64,000 nt of DNA from Glebionis coronaria (Eukaryota > Streptophyta > Magnoliopsida > Asterales > Asteraceae), in assembly GCA_025667525.1 (NCBI GenBank), contig CM046877.1:27060737-27124736 (forward strand), written 5' to 3'. A model generated the notes under the pieces. The model did not search any database. It saw only the letters and a program-made list of their open reading frames with translations, and was not told where the DNA came from. Positions within the stretch are counted from its first letter, which is position 1; the number at the start of each line of letters is the position of its first letter. Positions 52,720 to 63,052 of this stretch are shown here, piece after piece. The translations under genes were made by a program, and so were the position numbers.

Positions 52720-52808
52720 TATTTAACCATCACTTTATTAAAAACAAAAAGGGATTATTATTATTATTATTAGTTTTTTTAACCATCACTTTATTATTAT
52801 TTAACCAT
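52720..52808 (-). mobile_element. LINE tail scraps within (ATT)n
   Basis: Two remnants of the terminal phrase TTTAACCATCACTTTATTA lie at 52723-52742 and 52785-52806, each in ATT repeats. They are the shortest 5'-truncated members of the array. Confidence 0.65.
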
Positions 52809-52911
52809 CACACAAGACCTTCACTATCCACACATTGGAATTGCCTGGGCCTATTGAGACACAATCACCCCCTGTCGAGATCTTAGAGCTTAGGATGGTA
52901 ATGCCAGTAGA
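52809..52911 (-). pseudogene. Polygalacturonase exon-2 fragment
   Basis: About 103 bases align to PG1 23033-23136 with roughly one difference in six to eight bases. The minus strand still spells STGGDCVSIGPGN, with one catalytic Asp lost (DDC to GDC), then SNVWI. It is joined directly to intron 5 of transporter copy D at about 52911. It is more diverged than PG1 and PG2 are from each other, so it is an older copy. Confidence 0.8.
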
Positions 52912-54882
52912 ATGGGCTGATATATACATTGTTTAAATGTGATTAAGTCAATATGGGTATCTTTTGTACATGTCAAAGCGGGTTGCTTTGTGTTGACTTT
53001 TGAATATTTTGTTGTCCATTTCTTTGAAAATTTTCCTATGTAATGAACTCTTTCACTAAATTCTATATCAGAAATCAATACTGTATATGTTTGTAGATAA
53101 TCAATGTTTTATTCTCGGTGATGATCCTTGTGCATGAAGTTTTTGTGAAAAAAGCACATCAAGTGGAACTGTTGGCGATGTTGGGGCTCTTTGGTGCCAT
53201 TGTTAGTGGTATTCAGATGTATCCTTTTTTATGGTTTTATGTGCCAGCCATCGTTATACTTTATACACTGTGATAATTGTAGTTTTAAGGTCTGCTTTAA
53301 ATAACATTGAATGTTTACTACTACACAACAGGGCAAATGCTATAAAAATTTGTAACGGAAATTTTCCGTAGCATATTTGCAACGGGGTTGCAACATATTT
53401 GCAACGGATTAGCAATGGCACAGAAAACCGTTGTAAACCCGTTGGAAAAATTAAAGTGTTTTCTTTTATACTTATTTTAAAATATTTCGTTGCAAATCCC
53501 TAAAGCTTATTTGAAATTTGTAACAGATTTGCAACGGAGTATTAAAGAATAAAATATTATGAGCTTCCACTGCAAATCCGTTACAAATTTTTAATAAATG
53601 TTACGGATTAACAACAGAATAACAATAATAATTCAATTTTAAATTATTTTTAATTATCCGTTGCAAATCCTTTGCAAAATCGTAGATGATTTTGACTATA
53701 AAAATATAATTTCAGTTTTTATTTAGTTGTCCGTTGCAAATCCATTGCAAAATCATTAATAGATTTGAAACAAAAAGTTAAAATAAATATAAAAAAAGAT
53801 TTTGTAACAAAACATGATCATGATTCAATTTTTATTTATATTGTGAACAAAAGATGTTTGAAGCCATGACATTATCAATCGAGATTCTACGAGTTACTAA
53901 AATTTTTGATCATTCAAATCTCATTCGTTCTGTTTCATTACCAACCAACATTGTTTAGTAGTGCATAATAATTTTCTCAAAGTACTACTTTGAGGTCTTT
54001 AACTATGTTTATAGAGGCGTGCTTGAGCGAGAGGAACTCAAATCTATCCATTGGTCCTCAGGAGCGGTACACATACACACTCTCTCTCTCCAAAGTCCAC
54101 ACACACATGGATACACCATCAGATTAGGTTGAACCGCCAACACTTTTTCGTATTTTCTACATTCTACAAACAATTAATATATTAGCCCTTAGGGGAAATC
54201 TGATAAAATATATTAGAATTGTTATAAAGACCTTTGAATACATTTATCAGGACTTTTGACCCTTCTCATTTTCACAGGTTTTTTATTTTGACCCATTTAA
54301 GATGCTATATAACTCAAGTTAATCCACTTTAAGGAATGGGCTGAAACCCCATCTTTTCAGAGCATATATTGTAATAAAAATAATAACATGGAGATTATAA
54401 ATTTGTTTGGCATAGGTGCTTCTATATGCCGGATTTGCAGCAGCGATGTTTCTGTTTTACTCAGGTGTGCCAATCTTACTAAAGGTGAGGGCTCTCAAGA
54501 CTTTTTTTATATACATTACCATAAAACTAAGCACTTAATTTGCGGTTTACCTATCATACAAGTAATTGAAAACTTACTTTTGGAAGTTTGTTCATGCCCA
54601 AATTAAATGCAGATTAGCGGCTCCACTATGCTAAATCTATCTTTGCTGACATCAGACATGTGGTCTGTATTGATACACACTTTTGTGTACCACGAGAAGG
54701 TTTGTACCAATATTGAGCTTAAGTTATGATTTTGCAAGAAGCTAACATTCGCATATGCGTGCTATCAGGTAGATTGGATGTACTTTGTAGCATTTGCTGC
54801 TGTTGCTGTCAGCCTCGTGGTTTATTGAGCGTATGATTTCTTTTTTCATTCACCTTAGCTACACATCTTTTGTGCTATATAG
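52912..54882 (+). pseudogene. SLC35F/DUF914 transporter pseudogene, copy D (exons 6-10)
   Basis: The exons are 53136-53218, 54015-54066, 54416-54484, 54613-54699 and 54769-54830, equivalent to exons 6-10 of copies B/C. Lesions: the exon 6 acceptor GCAG has become GCAT (about 53132-53135), exon 8 has Leu for Pro in VLPYAG, and exon 10 ends in TGA at 54826-54828 (VVY then stop where Ser is expected). A 526-bp insertion lies in intron 6. The last exon is gone because a family X Copia follows 52 bases into intron 10. Confidence 0.86.
53313..53838. mobile_element. CACTA-like DNA transposon remnant in transporter intron 6
   Basis: This insertion of about 526 bp is absent from copies A and C. It begins TTTACTACTACACAACAGGG, resembling a CACTA terminal repeat, and is full of TTGCAACGG, TTTGCAACGGA and CCGTTGCAAATCC motifs in both orientations, as in CACTA subterminal regions. 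No matching right terminus is seen, so it is probably truncated. Confidence 0.55.
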
Positions 54883-55678
54883 TGTAGGTTTATAAAGCTC
54901 ATAACAATTACGCAAAACCCTAAATAAGATCAAAGCACACATAGCGGAAGCGATTTAACAAGATCATAATTAATAACATAATTATAATTAATCGAATTAG
55001 GTTTACATACCTTTATCCTAGCGAAGATCCACAAGATCACCAATTGAATCAACAATTATTGTTTATGAAGAACAATACCGAGATATAGTTTAAAGTAAAA
55101 CTATATTACGCTCTTGTACACACGTAATGCAATGGGCTAACCGTGAGTCTAGCACGTATAAACGAAGCTTTAACACTTAATAATCTACCCAACAACCCTA
55201 GATAAGGGCTAGGACTAGATTCAAGAAATCAAAACCAAGAGGTTAAAAGGAACCCTAAAAAGGGTGTTAGCCTTTTGGTTTGATTGCGGGAAAGAAGAGA
55301 GAGGGATCGAAAAATTATGAGGGCTAAGGATTGTTTATATAGGCTAGCAAAACTTGGTTTCCAAGTCATAAACAATTTAGGAAAAAAAATCTTTTTTCCC
55401 TTTCCCTTTTTTCCCTTGTAGCCGACGGCCAAAAGCCCACACATAGGGACTTTCGGAACTTTCCGTTTTCTTCTTTTCTTCTATTTAATTCCATAACGAT
55501 CGTTATACTTAACTCTTAATTTATTTAACGACCGTTTAAGTTAAGCTCGGTTTAATTTAATAAACATAATAAATATATTTATTAAAATTAATTAACCCTT
55601 TACGTATTGTGTGCAATCCCGTAATACCGAGTTCGATCCTATCACACGAGTATTTACTTTTATGTCTATAGACTTTCA
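54883..55678 (-). repeat. 3' LTR of Copia family X copy 2 (796 bp)
   Basis: TGTAGGTTTATAAAGC to GACTTTCA on the plus strand, collinear with 3924-4712 but clearly diverged (many substitutions and small indels). Confidence 0.9.
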
Positions 55679-55690
55679 GCTCCCACTTGG

Positions 55691-56449
55691 ACAAAATTCG
55701 AATATCGTGATTACATTGACTAGCGTCTAGTTACACTAGCAATATCACTAGTACAACTCGAGTAAGGTCTCCTGGACAAAACCTTTTAATGACTCATCAT
55801 TATTATTATCCTTTCATTTCAAATACAACGTTAATAAGATATGGATCTCAGTCACTCCGTCATTAACCATTTTGTTTCTCGTTTACGGATATAACAAGAA
55901 TACCAAAACAAATTTGGGTGCGGCCACACAAACATCTTACTACTCCCCCGAGGGGCCCAGTTGTATTATACTTCAAAATAATTTGAAGGAAACAAATCCC
56001 ATTTTGACTACAAGCGAAACTTACGAACTTTGCAACGCTTCTGAAAATAACCCTAATAGCTACCAGTTACGTTTAGCGTTAGGTTATCTCACAGAAACAC
56101 ACTACATTCGTGACAGTTTTCTGGTATCTCAGGTCTAAGGATAACTATTTATGATTTACTTAATGACAAAGATATAAAGTAAAATTATATAGTTAGGATA
56201 AGTCTAATATTTGATTCATCAAATATCATCCAAAATTGACCAGTATACTTTCAAGTAAACTCTGTCACTATTTTGAATTGTCTTAGTTTAATAATATTCC
56301 TATATTTTTAATCGTCAACGGATATTTAGAACATAACAATTTATTTAGGGATTAAAACATGTAAAATAGGATACAAAATCAAATAAAAGAAAATAAACGA
56401 AACTCAATCTTTATTTCATCAATTTCATAATGTCTTAACATCCTTTATC
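55691..56449 (-). other. Copia family X 3' internal region, no gene
   Basis: Between the polypurine tract and the RNase H remnants. AT-rich; the plus-strand frame at 55872-56138 has no family resemblance. Confidence 0.55.
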
Positions 56450-59264
56450 CAAATACTAATCACAGATTTATTGCATGAGTTCACTAGCTAGTTGCAGCCC
56501 AATCGCTTTGGCATGCTTAACTACCTATGGTCTAGGCAAAACCTTAGTAAAAGGATCAACTACGTTATCGTCTATGTGAACTTTTATTAATTTTTTTTTC
56601 ACGAGCTTCAACTAGTTCTCGTACGTAGTGATATCTACGTTTAAAGTGTCTGGCACCTTTCATGACTCTAGGGTCATTGGCAAATATGATTGCAGCAGAC
56701 TCATCCCAATACATATTTATTAGGTTTTTATTGCAAGTATCATTCCCAAATCTCCAATAAAATTCCTAATCCAAACCACATTTAGTTATGTATATGGCTA
56801 CCCTTTGAATACCAAAAAATTTCTTTTCGTATTCCTCAAATATTGTAGAAAATGTTTAACAGCAACCCAGTGGAGCTACCCTAGATTCTGTTGGTATCGA
56901 CAGACCAAGTTCTGAGCAAACGCCACATCAGGCCTTGTGCATCTAACAGCATACATTATAGATCCTACAGCCGAAGCGTAAGGCACCTTCTGCATGTATG
57001 CCTCCTCTTCAGGAGTTTGATGCATCCATCTTATGACTCGGTTTATGCTTAACTTCCATAGGTTGAAAACCTTTCTTGGAATTATGCATATCATACTTCT
57101 TCAATATCTTATTAATATAAGCATCTTGACTAAGACCAATTAACCGTCTTTTCCTATCTCGATAGATTTTAATTTTCAGAATATATGCAGCATCCCCCAA
57201 ATCCATCATAGAAAAACATTTACCAATAATCCTTAACTTCCTTAAGTTTTGGAATGTTACTTCCCATGATTAATATGTCATCGACATATAAAATTAGGAA
57301 CACTACATCACTTCCACTAGCTTTGTGATATACACATGGCTCATCACGATTTTGAATAAATCCGAACTTTTTGATTTCTTCATCAAATCGTTTATTCCAT
57401 TGACGTGATGCTTGCTTTAAACCATAAATAGATCTTTGAAGTTTGCATACGCGTTTTGGATATTTAGGATCAACGTACCCTTCCGGTTGTTGCATATAGA
57501 TTTCTTCATCTAAGCGACCGTTCAAGAAGGCAGTTTTAACATTCATTTGCCATATCTCATAGTCATAGTATGTTGCTATAGCTATGAGAATCCTAATCCG
57601 GAGAAAATGTCTCCTCATAGTCTATGCCAAAAGTTTGAGTAAAACCTTTAGCTACTAAACGTGCTTCATGGGATTGTACTTCACAATCCATGTCAGTTTT
57701 CTTCTTGAAAATCCAACTATTTTTCACTACTTTAGCATTTTTAGGCGCATCAACAAGAATCCAAACATCATTGATTTTCATGGATTTCATTTCCTCATTC
57801 ATCACAACTATCCATTTAGACATTTCTGGATCAAGCATTGCGGATCGATAGTTAGCAAGTTCACCAAAATCCCCTACTTCCTCCTCATCATCCTCTATGT
57901 TAAGAGATAGTTTTCTTGGCGCACGTATAGTCCTTCCAGACATACGTGGAGGAATTAATTCCGGTGGAGTTCCCAGACTTTCTGGCTCTATTGGAATTTC
58001 TTCGCTAGTATTTTCAGAAGGCAATGTATCTTCTTGAATTTCTTCAAGATCATAATTTCTCCCACTGAATTCTTGATTTACAATTTCATTTTCAAGGAAG
58101 TCTCCATACCTAGCAACAGTAACTTTGTTCTCAGGCGGATAATAAAAGTAGTAACCCATAGTTTCCTTAGGGTAACCTATAAAGATACATTTTACTGAGC
58201 GTTGTTAGAGTTTATCTCTAGAGTCACGTTTCACATACGCCTCACAACCCTAAATATTTAAATAAGACAAATATGGCTTTTTGCCATGCCATAGTTCATA
58301 TGGTGTCTTATCAACCTTCTTTGTGGGAACCATATTCAGAATACGAACAACAGATTCTAGAGCATAGTCCCAAAAGGATAAAGGTAAAGTTGTAAGATTA
58401 AACATAGATCGCACCATATCCAATAATGTACAATTTCTCCTTTCAGATACACCATTTTGTTGTGGAGTATATGGATAAGTAAGTTTCTGAACAATTCCGT
58501 TCTCACTTAAATAATCTTTAAACTCTTGACTTAAATATTCACCACCTTGATCGGAACAAAGAGCTTTAATCTTCTTTCCTAGTTGCAATTCTACTTCCGC
58601 TTTAAACACTTTGAATGTTTCAAATACCTCATGTTTATGCTTAAGTAAATAAACATAACCATATCGGCTATAATCATCCTTAAATGTTAAGAAGTAGCTA
58701 GCATCTTTCCTTGACACACGCCTAAGTGGTCCACACACATCAGTGTGTATCAAACCAAGTAGTTCAGTAGCCCTTTCAGTATTGCTATTAAAAGGTTTCT
58801 TGGTCATCTTTCCAGAGATACAAGACTCGCATTTATCAAATGATTCATCATTGATATTTTCCAAAAGACCATCACGTTGAAGCTTTTGTATGCGAGTCTT
58901 CCCAATATGGGCAAGTCTACAATGCCAACGATAAGAAGAGTTCTAACTTTCTCTTCTTATTCATGCTAAACACAAAATTAATCTCTTGGAATTATTACCA
59001 TGCATGATAATTTAAAAAACACCATTCACAGAAATTGCATCAAAATAGAATAAACCCCCTTTAAGAACAGAAATTCTATTATCATCAATAGTGTGAATAA
59101 ATCCAAGATCCAACATACTTGAAAAGAAAATAACATCCCTAACAATTGTAGGTGCATAATGACAATCATTGAAATGTTCCTATAGATTCAACCGCTGCTT
59201 GTGCCCCATTGCCCACTTGTAGAAATTGTTCCCCATAGGTAAGCTTCCTTTCCAACTCAAATCC
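56450..59264 (-). pseudogene. Copia pol remnants (integrase, RT, RNase H), family X copy 2
   Basis: Readable pieces from right to left: GAG-pre-integrase and integrase (58250-58864, with CESCISGKMTKKPF, HTDVCGP, CSDQGGEY and PQQNGVSERRN), and integrase C-terminus and linker (57593-58159). RT is at 57220-57618 (MNVKTAFLNG, YGLKQASRQWN, LYVDDILIMG), then 57009-57209 and 56876-57094 (YASAVGSIMYAVRCTRPDV). RNase H debris extends to about 56450. There are at least four frameshifts and several stops. For example, the frame is lost right after FSP at about 57600. Confidence 0.88.
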
Positions 59265-60151
59265 CTACAGGGTATTACAAATGTTAATACCACATCCCGT
59301 ATCATATACCCAGTAATTTGATTTGTATGTAAGATTAAATAACTCTATCATAAATAAGTTACCTGAAGATGTTGCAGCACTAAGCTCAGCCTTCTTCTTT
59401 ATTTCTCGCAACTCATCGAGATAAAGAGGGCAGTTCCTCTTCCAGTAACCACTTGCTTTGCAATGGTGACAAGTCTCATCCTTCTGAGATTGATTATTCT
59501 TGACAAAGTTTTGCTTAGGTTTAGAATATGTCGCAACTTGTTTGCCCTTATCACCCTTGCCTTTGGGTTTCTTCTTGTTCGCTTGCGGTTTTGGCTTATT
59601 CACTCTACCCTTTTGTACATAAAGCACAAGAGGAGTAGAATTTGATGACTTGTCCTTTAACCCCTTTTCATAGTCAATGAGCAATGCATGCAAATCATTA
59701 ACTGTCTTCCCCGTGCAATGCATATTATAGTTTCGAACAAAATCATTGAAGTCCTCGTTAAAGGACCTATTGATCAAGTTGATAACCATATTATGATCAT
59801 AGGGTTGTCCTAGTGCAATGAGCTGTTCCATATAACCCTCATCTCCATATAATAGATACTTACAGATTTTCCAGGAGCTTGCTTGCAACTATGTAAAGCA
59901 TCTACCAAATCGTAGATCTCCACAGCTTGCAGCTTTTCGAACATAGCCTTGAGCTCATCAAGCATTCGCTTAGGTGAAAATAGCTTATAATTCTGTTGAA
60001 GTGGAGGAGCCATTTTCCCTAACATTAAAGCAGCCACCTCAGAGTGCTTCTTAAAATTAGCAACGTGTTCAAGCCTTTGTGCATTAGATGCTCCTTCAGC
60101 AAGATCCTCCGGATAAGGAGTAGTCAAGATATCGATAGTATCCGCACACAT
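59265..60151 (-). pseudogene. Copia gag and protease start, family X copy 2
   Basis: Two frames (59810-60151 and 59265-59888) cover gag from TIDILTTPYPEDLAE to a zinc knuckle CHHCKASGYWKRNC, in which the His ligand is Tyr, and then WVYDTGCGINICN of the protease. The N-terminal ~45 residues are deleted. A one-base shift lies near 59840. Confidence 0.85.
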
Positions 60152-60869
60152 AGTGGAAGCGATTTAACAATATCATAATTAATAACACAATTATAATTAA
60201 TCGAATTAGGGTTACAAACCTTTATCCTAGCAAAGATCCATAAGATCACCAATTGAATCAACAATTAGGGTTTATGAAGAACAGTACCAAGATATAGTTT
60301 ACAGTAAAACTATATTACGCTCTTGTACACACGTAATGCAACGGGCTAACCGTGAGTCTAGCACGTATAAACGAAGCTTCAACGCTTGTGGAATAATCTA
60401 CCTAACAACCCTAGAGAGGGGCTAGGACTAGATTCAAGAAATCAAAACCAAGAGGATAAAAGGAACCCTAAAAAAGGTGTTCGCCTTTTGGTTTGATCGC
60501 AGGAAAGAAGAGAGAGGGATCAAAAAATTATGAGGGCTAAGGATTGTTTATATAGGCTAGCAAAACTTGGTTTCCAAGTCATAAACAATTTAGGAAAGAA
60601 AATCTTTTTCCCTTCCCCTTTTTTCCCCTTGTAGCCGACGGCCAAAGGCCCACCCAAAGGGGCTTCCGAAACTTTCCGTTTTCTTCTTTTCTTCTATTTA
60701 ATTCCATAACGATCGCTATACTTAACTTTTAATTTAGTTAAAGACCGTTTAAGTTAAGCTCGGTTTAATTTAATAAACATAATAAATATATTTATTAAAA
60801 TTAATTAACCATTTACGTATTGTGTGCAATCCCGTAATCCCGAGTTCGATCCTATCACACGACTATTTT
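60148..60869 (-). repeat. Truncated 5' LTR of Copia family X copy 2
   Basis: Collinear with 54936-55655 of the 3' LTR. Missing are about 53 bases on the inner side and about 23 bases on the outer side. Confidence 0.87.
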
Positions 60870-61200
60870 GTTATCCTCCAAATTTTAATATTCATATCAT
60901 AACTACCAAATGAGAGTAATAACAAGTACAGTGGATCACAAGGTTGCCAAATTTAATATCGAGTTCGGCTCGTTTATGATCATAAGTCTCATTCGAGCTC
61001 ATTTCTAGGTTCATGCTTTTAGGTCAAGTTTTCCTTATACCAGTCTTGCTTGTAAAATCTCGGAAAGATCCAAGCTTAAACGAGCTACAGCTCAAGCCTT
61101 GCTGGGGGTACTTTAATAGTTCATTTTTATCCATCGTTTTTTATATGCGCTTATCACGTTTATTTTATACATGTACATATGTTATGTATATTTAACGACC
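60870..61200. other. Remnant of polygalacturonase upstream flank (third unit)
   Basis: ATCACAAGGTTGCCAAATTTAATA...CGTTTATGATCATAAGTC and AAAGATCCAAGCTTAAACGAGCT match 24180-24250 and 24470-24500 near PG1, but the hAT MITE is absent. This is the flank of a third PG gene whose body is gone. Confidence 0.75.
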
Positions 61201-62498
61201 ATAATAACATATCTCACATCGAGTTTTATTTGCTAGCTTTTAAGTTCTATTAAACGTCCATTGTAATTTATAATCCAACATGTGATCTATAAAATTCGGG
61301 ATCATGCATTGCTCGAAAAAATGGTTGTTTTAATATATATAGTGTTCTAGACTTGTTTCTTTGCAGGTCGTCACACCTTTTTCGAGTACCTCTAACGATA
61401 GGCGGACCTTCATGGAGACCGGGGCTGTGGCCATTCTAAGATTCGGGGTTGATAATGTAATTATATTAAAACTTAAAGGTGTTTTTGGGAAATATTGTAT
61501 CTAGCCCTCTTAAGAAATATTAATCGGCCCTCCTAAATATAATTGTATAGTACTAGTTTTTAAGTTTTAGTAGTTTTGTCGATAGTTTTAAACTGTCGGC
61601 TCTCCCATTAAAATTGATCAAGTTTTGTGTATGCCTCTGACCAACATTTTAGAACCTTTCTAGAATCGAGTATATTTACGTATATGTCACATCTTGTTTG
61701 GAAAGTTTTATATTTCAAATAAATACACAATATATGCACAATATTAGAGTGCTTTTAGTTCATATTAATTTTTGAAAAAAAATTTCCATGCATATATAAA
61801 AAAGACACATGATATATAAAAGCAAAACAAGCACGAACAATTATATTAATTAAGCATACTAGAAAAAGTGAGCATATAACACATTTAAACAACTAATAAA
61901 ATCAATTCAAACATCAATTTAAGACACCCACATCCCATATGATGTCTGTATCATCCTAGATCTTGTGGTATTCATACATTGATAAAACGATTGCAAAGGT
62001 CTTCAGTATTTTTCGTTGAAGCCATTTCAGCAGGTTTGCGAAGGTTAAAATTAAGGTTACAAGGTTAATCTTTTCGCCGATAAGTAGATGATTTTGTATG
62101 AGGCTGTTTCTATTATTTTCTTTAGCGTATACACTAGTTTATTTTTTCTTTTAGTGCATGCGAAGGATGCTTAGTTACAGAAAGATTCAGCAATTCCGTC
62201 CCAAACGAGCAGACCAAAAATGACTAAAGAGGTACCAGTATCAAAGGAGAGATGGTAATCAATCATGTCGCCGGTGCAAAGCTCAATACAGAAGACAAAA
62301 AGGTTGGCTTACCTTAGATTTTTGGTCCTTATGAAAGAGGAGTATTTCAACTTAAATTATTTAAAATGAGAATGATCCTTTTTTGAGGGAGCCTAAGAGT
62401 TGGCGGTGATTGTGTGATAGGTGATTGTGTGATACGCACCTTACATCTTTGTGAAACCGTCCATGATGTTGTTGAATCCAAGATCATTAGACTCAAAC
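61201..62498. other. Spacer without recognisable gene
   Basis: AT-rich. 61392-61640 contains MITE-like text (AGGCGGACCTTCATGGAGACC ... ATGCCTCTGACC) whose ends match only weakly. 61900-62470 shows no supported feature. Confidence 0.45.
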
Positions 62499-63039
62499 TG
62501 TAAAAACCGTTTTATCTAGGTTGATCATCATTCATATGATAACATAGCGGAATAAGAATAATGATCATGAACAAGATGTTTAACAAGATGAAAGATTCCC
62601 AACGAGTTTGTATTATTTGATTAACACAAACTACTCTAGGTGTGTGTACATTGAATCCCACACCTAGAGATCATAGACACTGTAGGTTACATTTTGTATA
62701 TGGAAGATATGTATAAAACCTACGGTCTGGTGTTCCTTTTATAAGTTAAGGAACCTAGGGATACATGGAAACTAAATAAAGTAATAATGACTAAATCAAA
62801 ACTGACTTATTCATTCTTATCATGTGTTGACCAAATCTTCATATTTATCACTAGCAGTGGGAAGTACACTAGCAGGGGCAAGTACTCCAGCAGGGGAAAC
62901 TTACTCTAGCAGGGGAAAGTACTTCAGCAGGGGGAACTCTAGCAGGGGGACTCCAGCAGTGGGAACTCTAGTAGTGATAATGTCCTATTTGGTCTTTCTT
63001 GTTTCCATAGTGTTTGACTCATCAACTTTTAGCCCAACA
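62499..63039 (-). repeat. 3' LTR of Copia family Z (541 bp)
   Basis: On the minus strand it starts TGTTGGGCTAAAAG and ends GTTTTTACA. The left limit is inferred from the TG...CA rule, as no second LTR is visible. Contains the short-motif array at 62850-62975. Confidence 0.7.
62850..62975. repeat. AGCAGGGG motif array in the LTR
   Basis: Seven or eight AGCAGGGG or AGCAGTGG units occur in 125 bp with variable spacers (for example CTCCAGCAGGGGAAAC and CTAGCAGGGGAAAG). Further units occur at 63856, 63914, 63950 and 63973. Confidence 0.8.
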
Positions 63040-63052
63040 ATCTTCCCCTAGT
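63040..63052 (-). promoter_or_regulatory. Polypurine tract of Copia family Z
   Basis: The minus strand reads ACTAGGGGAAGAT directly before TGTTGGG, the usual end of a Copia internal region. Confidence 0.75.

Larger units (their letters stand above)
54883..60869 (-). mobile_element. Copia family X copy 2, degraded
   Basis: The 3' LTR at 54883-55678 is followed (leftwards on the element) by the polypurine tract CCAAGTGGGAGC (55679-55690), pol remnants (56450-59264), gag remnants (59265-60151) and a damaged 5' LTR (about 60148-60869). A deletion joins gag, at codons for TIDIL, straight to the middle of the 5' LTR, removing the gag start, leader, primer site and part of the LTR. The 5' LTR also lacks its last 25 or so bases, so no target duplication can be seen. 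It is non-functional. Confidence 0.92.

Noticed and set aside
55872..56138. 88-codon plus-strand frame in Copia family X copy 2
   Set aside because: It is antisense within the element's 3' internal region and resembles no family.
61392..61640. Second hAT-like MITE (AGGCGGACC...ATGCCTCTGA)
   Set aside because: The ends are only weakly complementary and I could not find an 8-bp target duplication.
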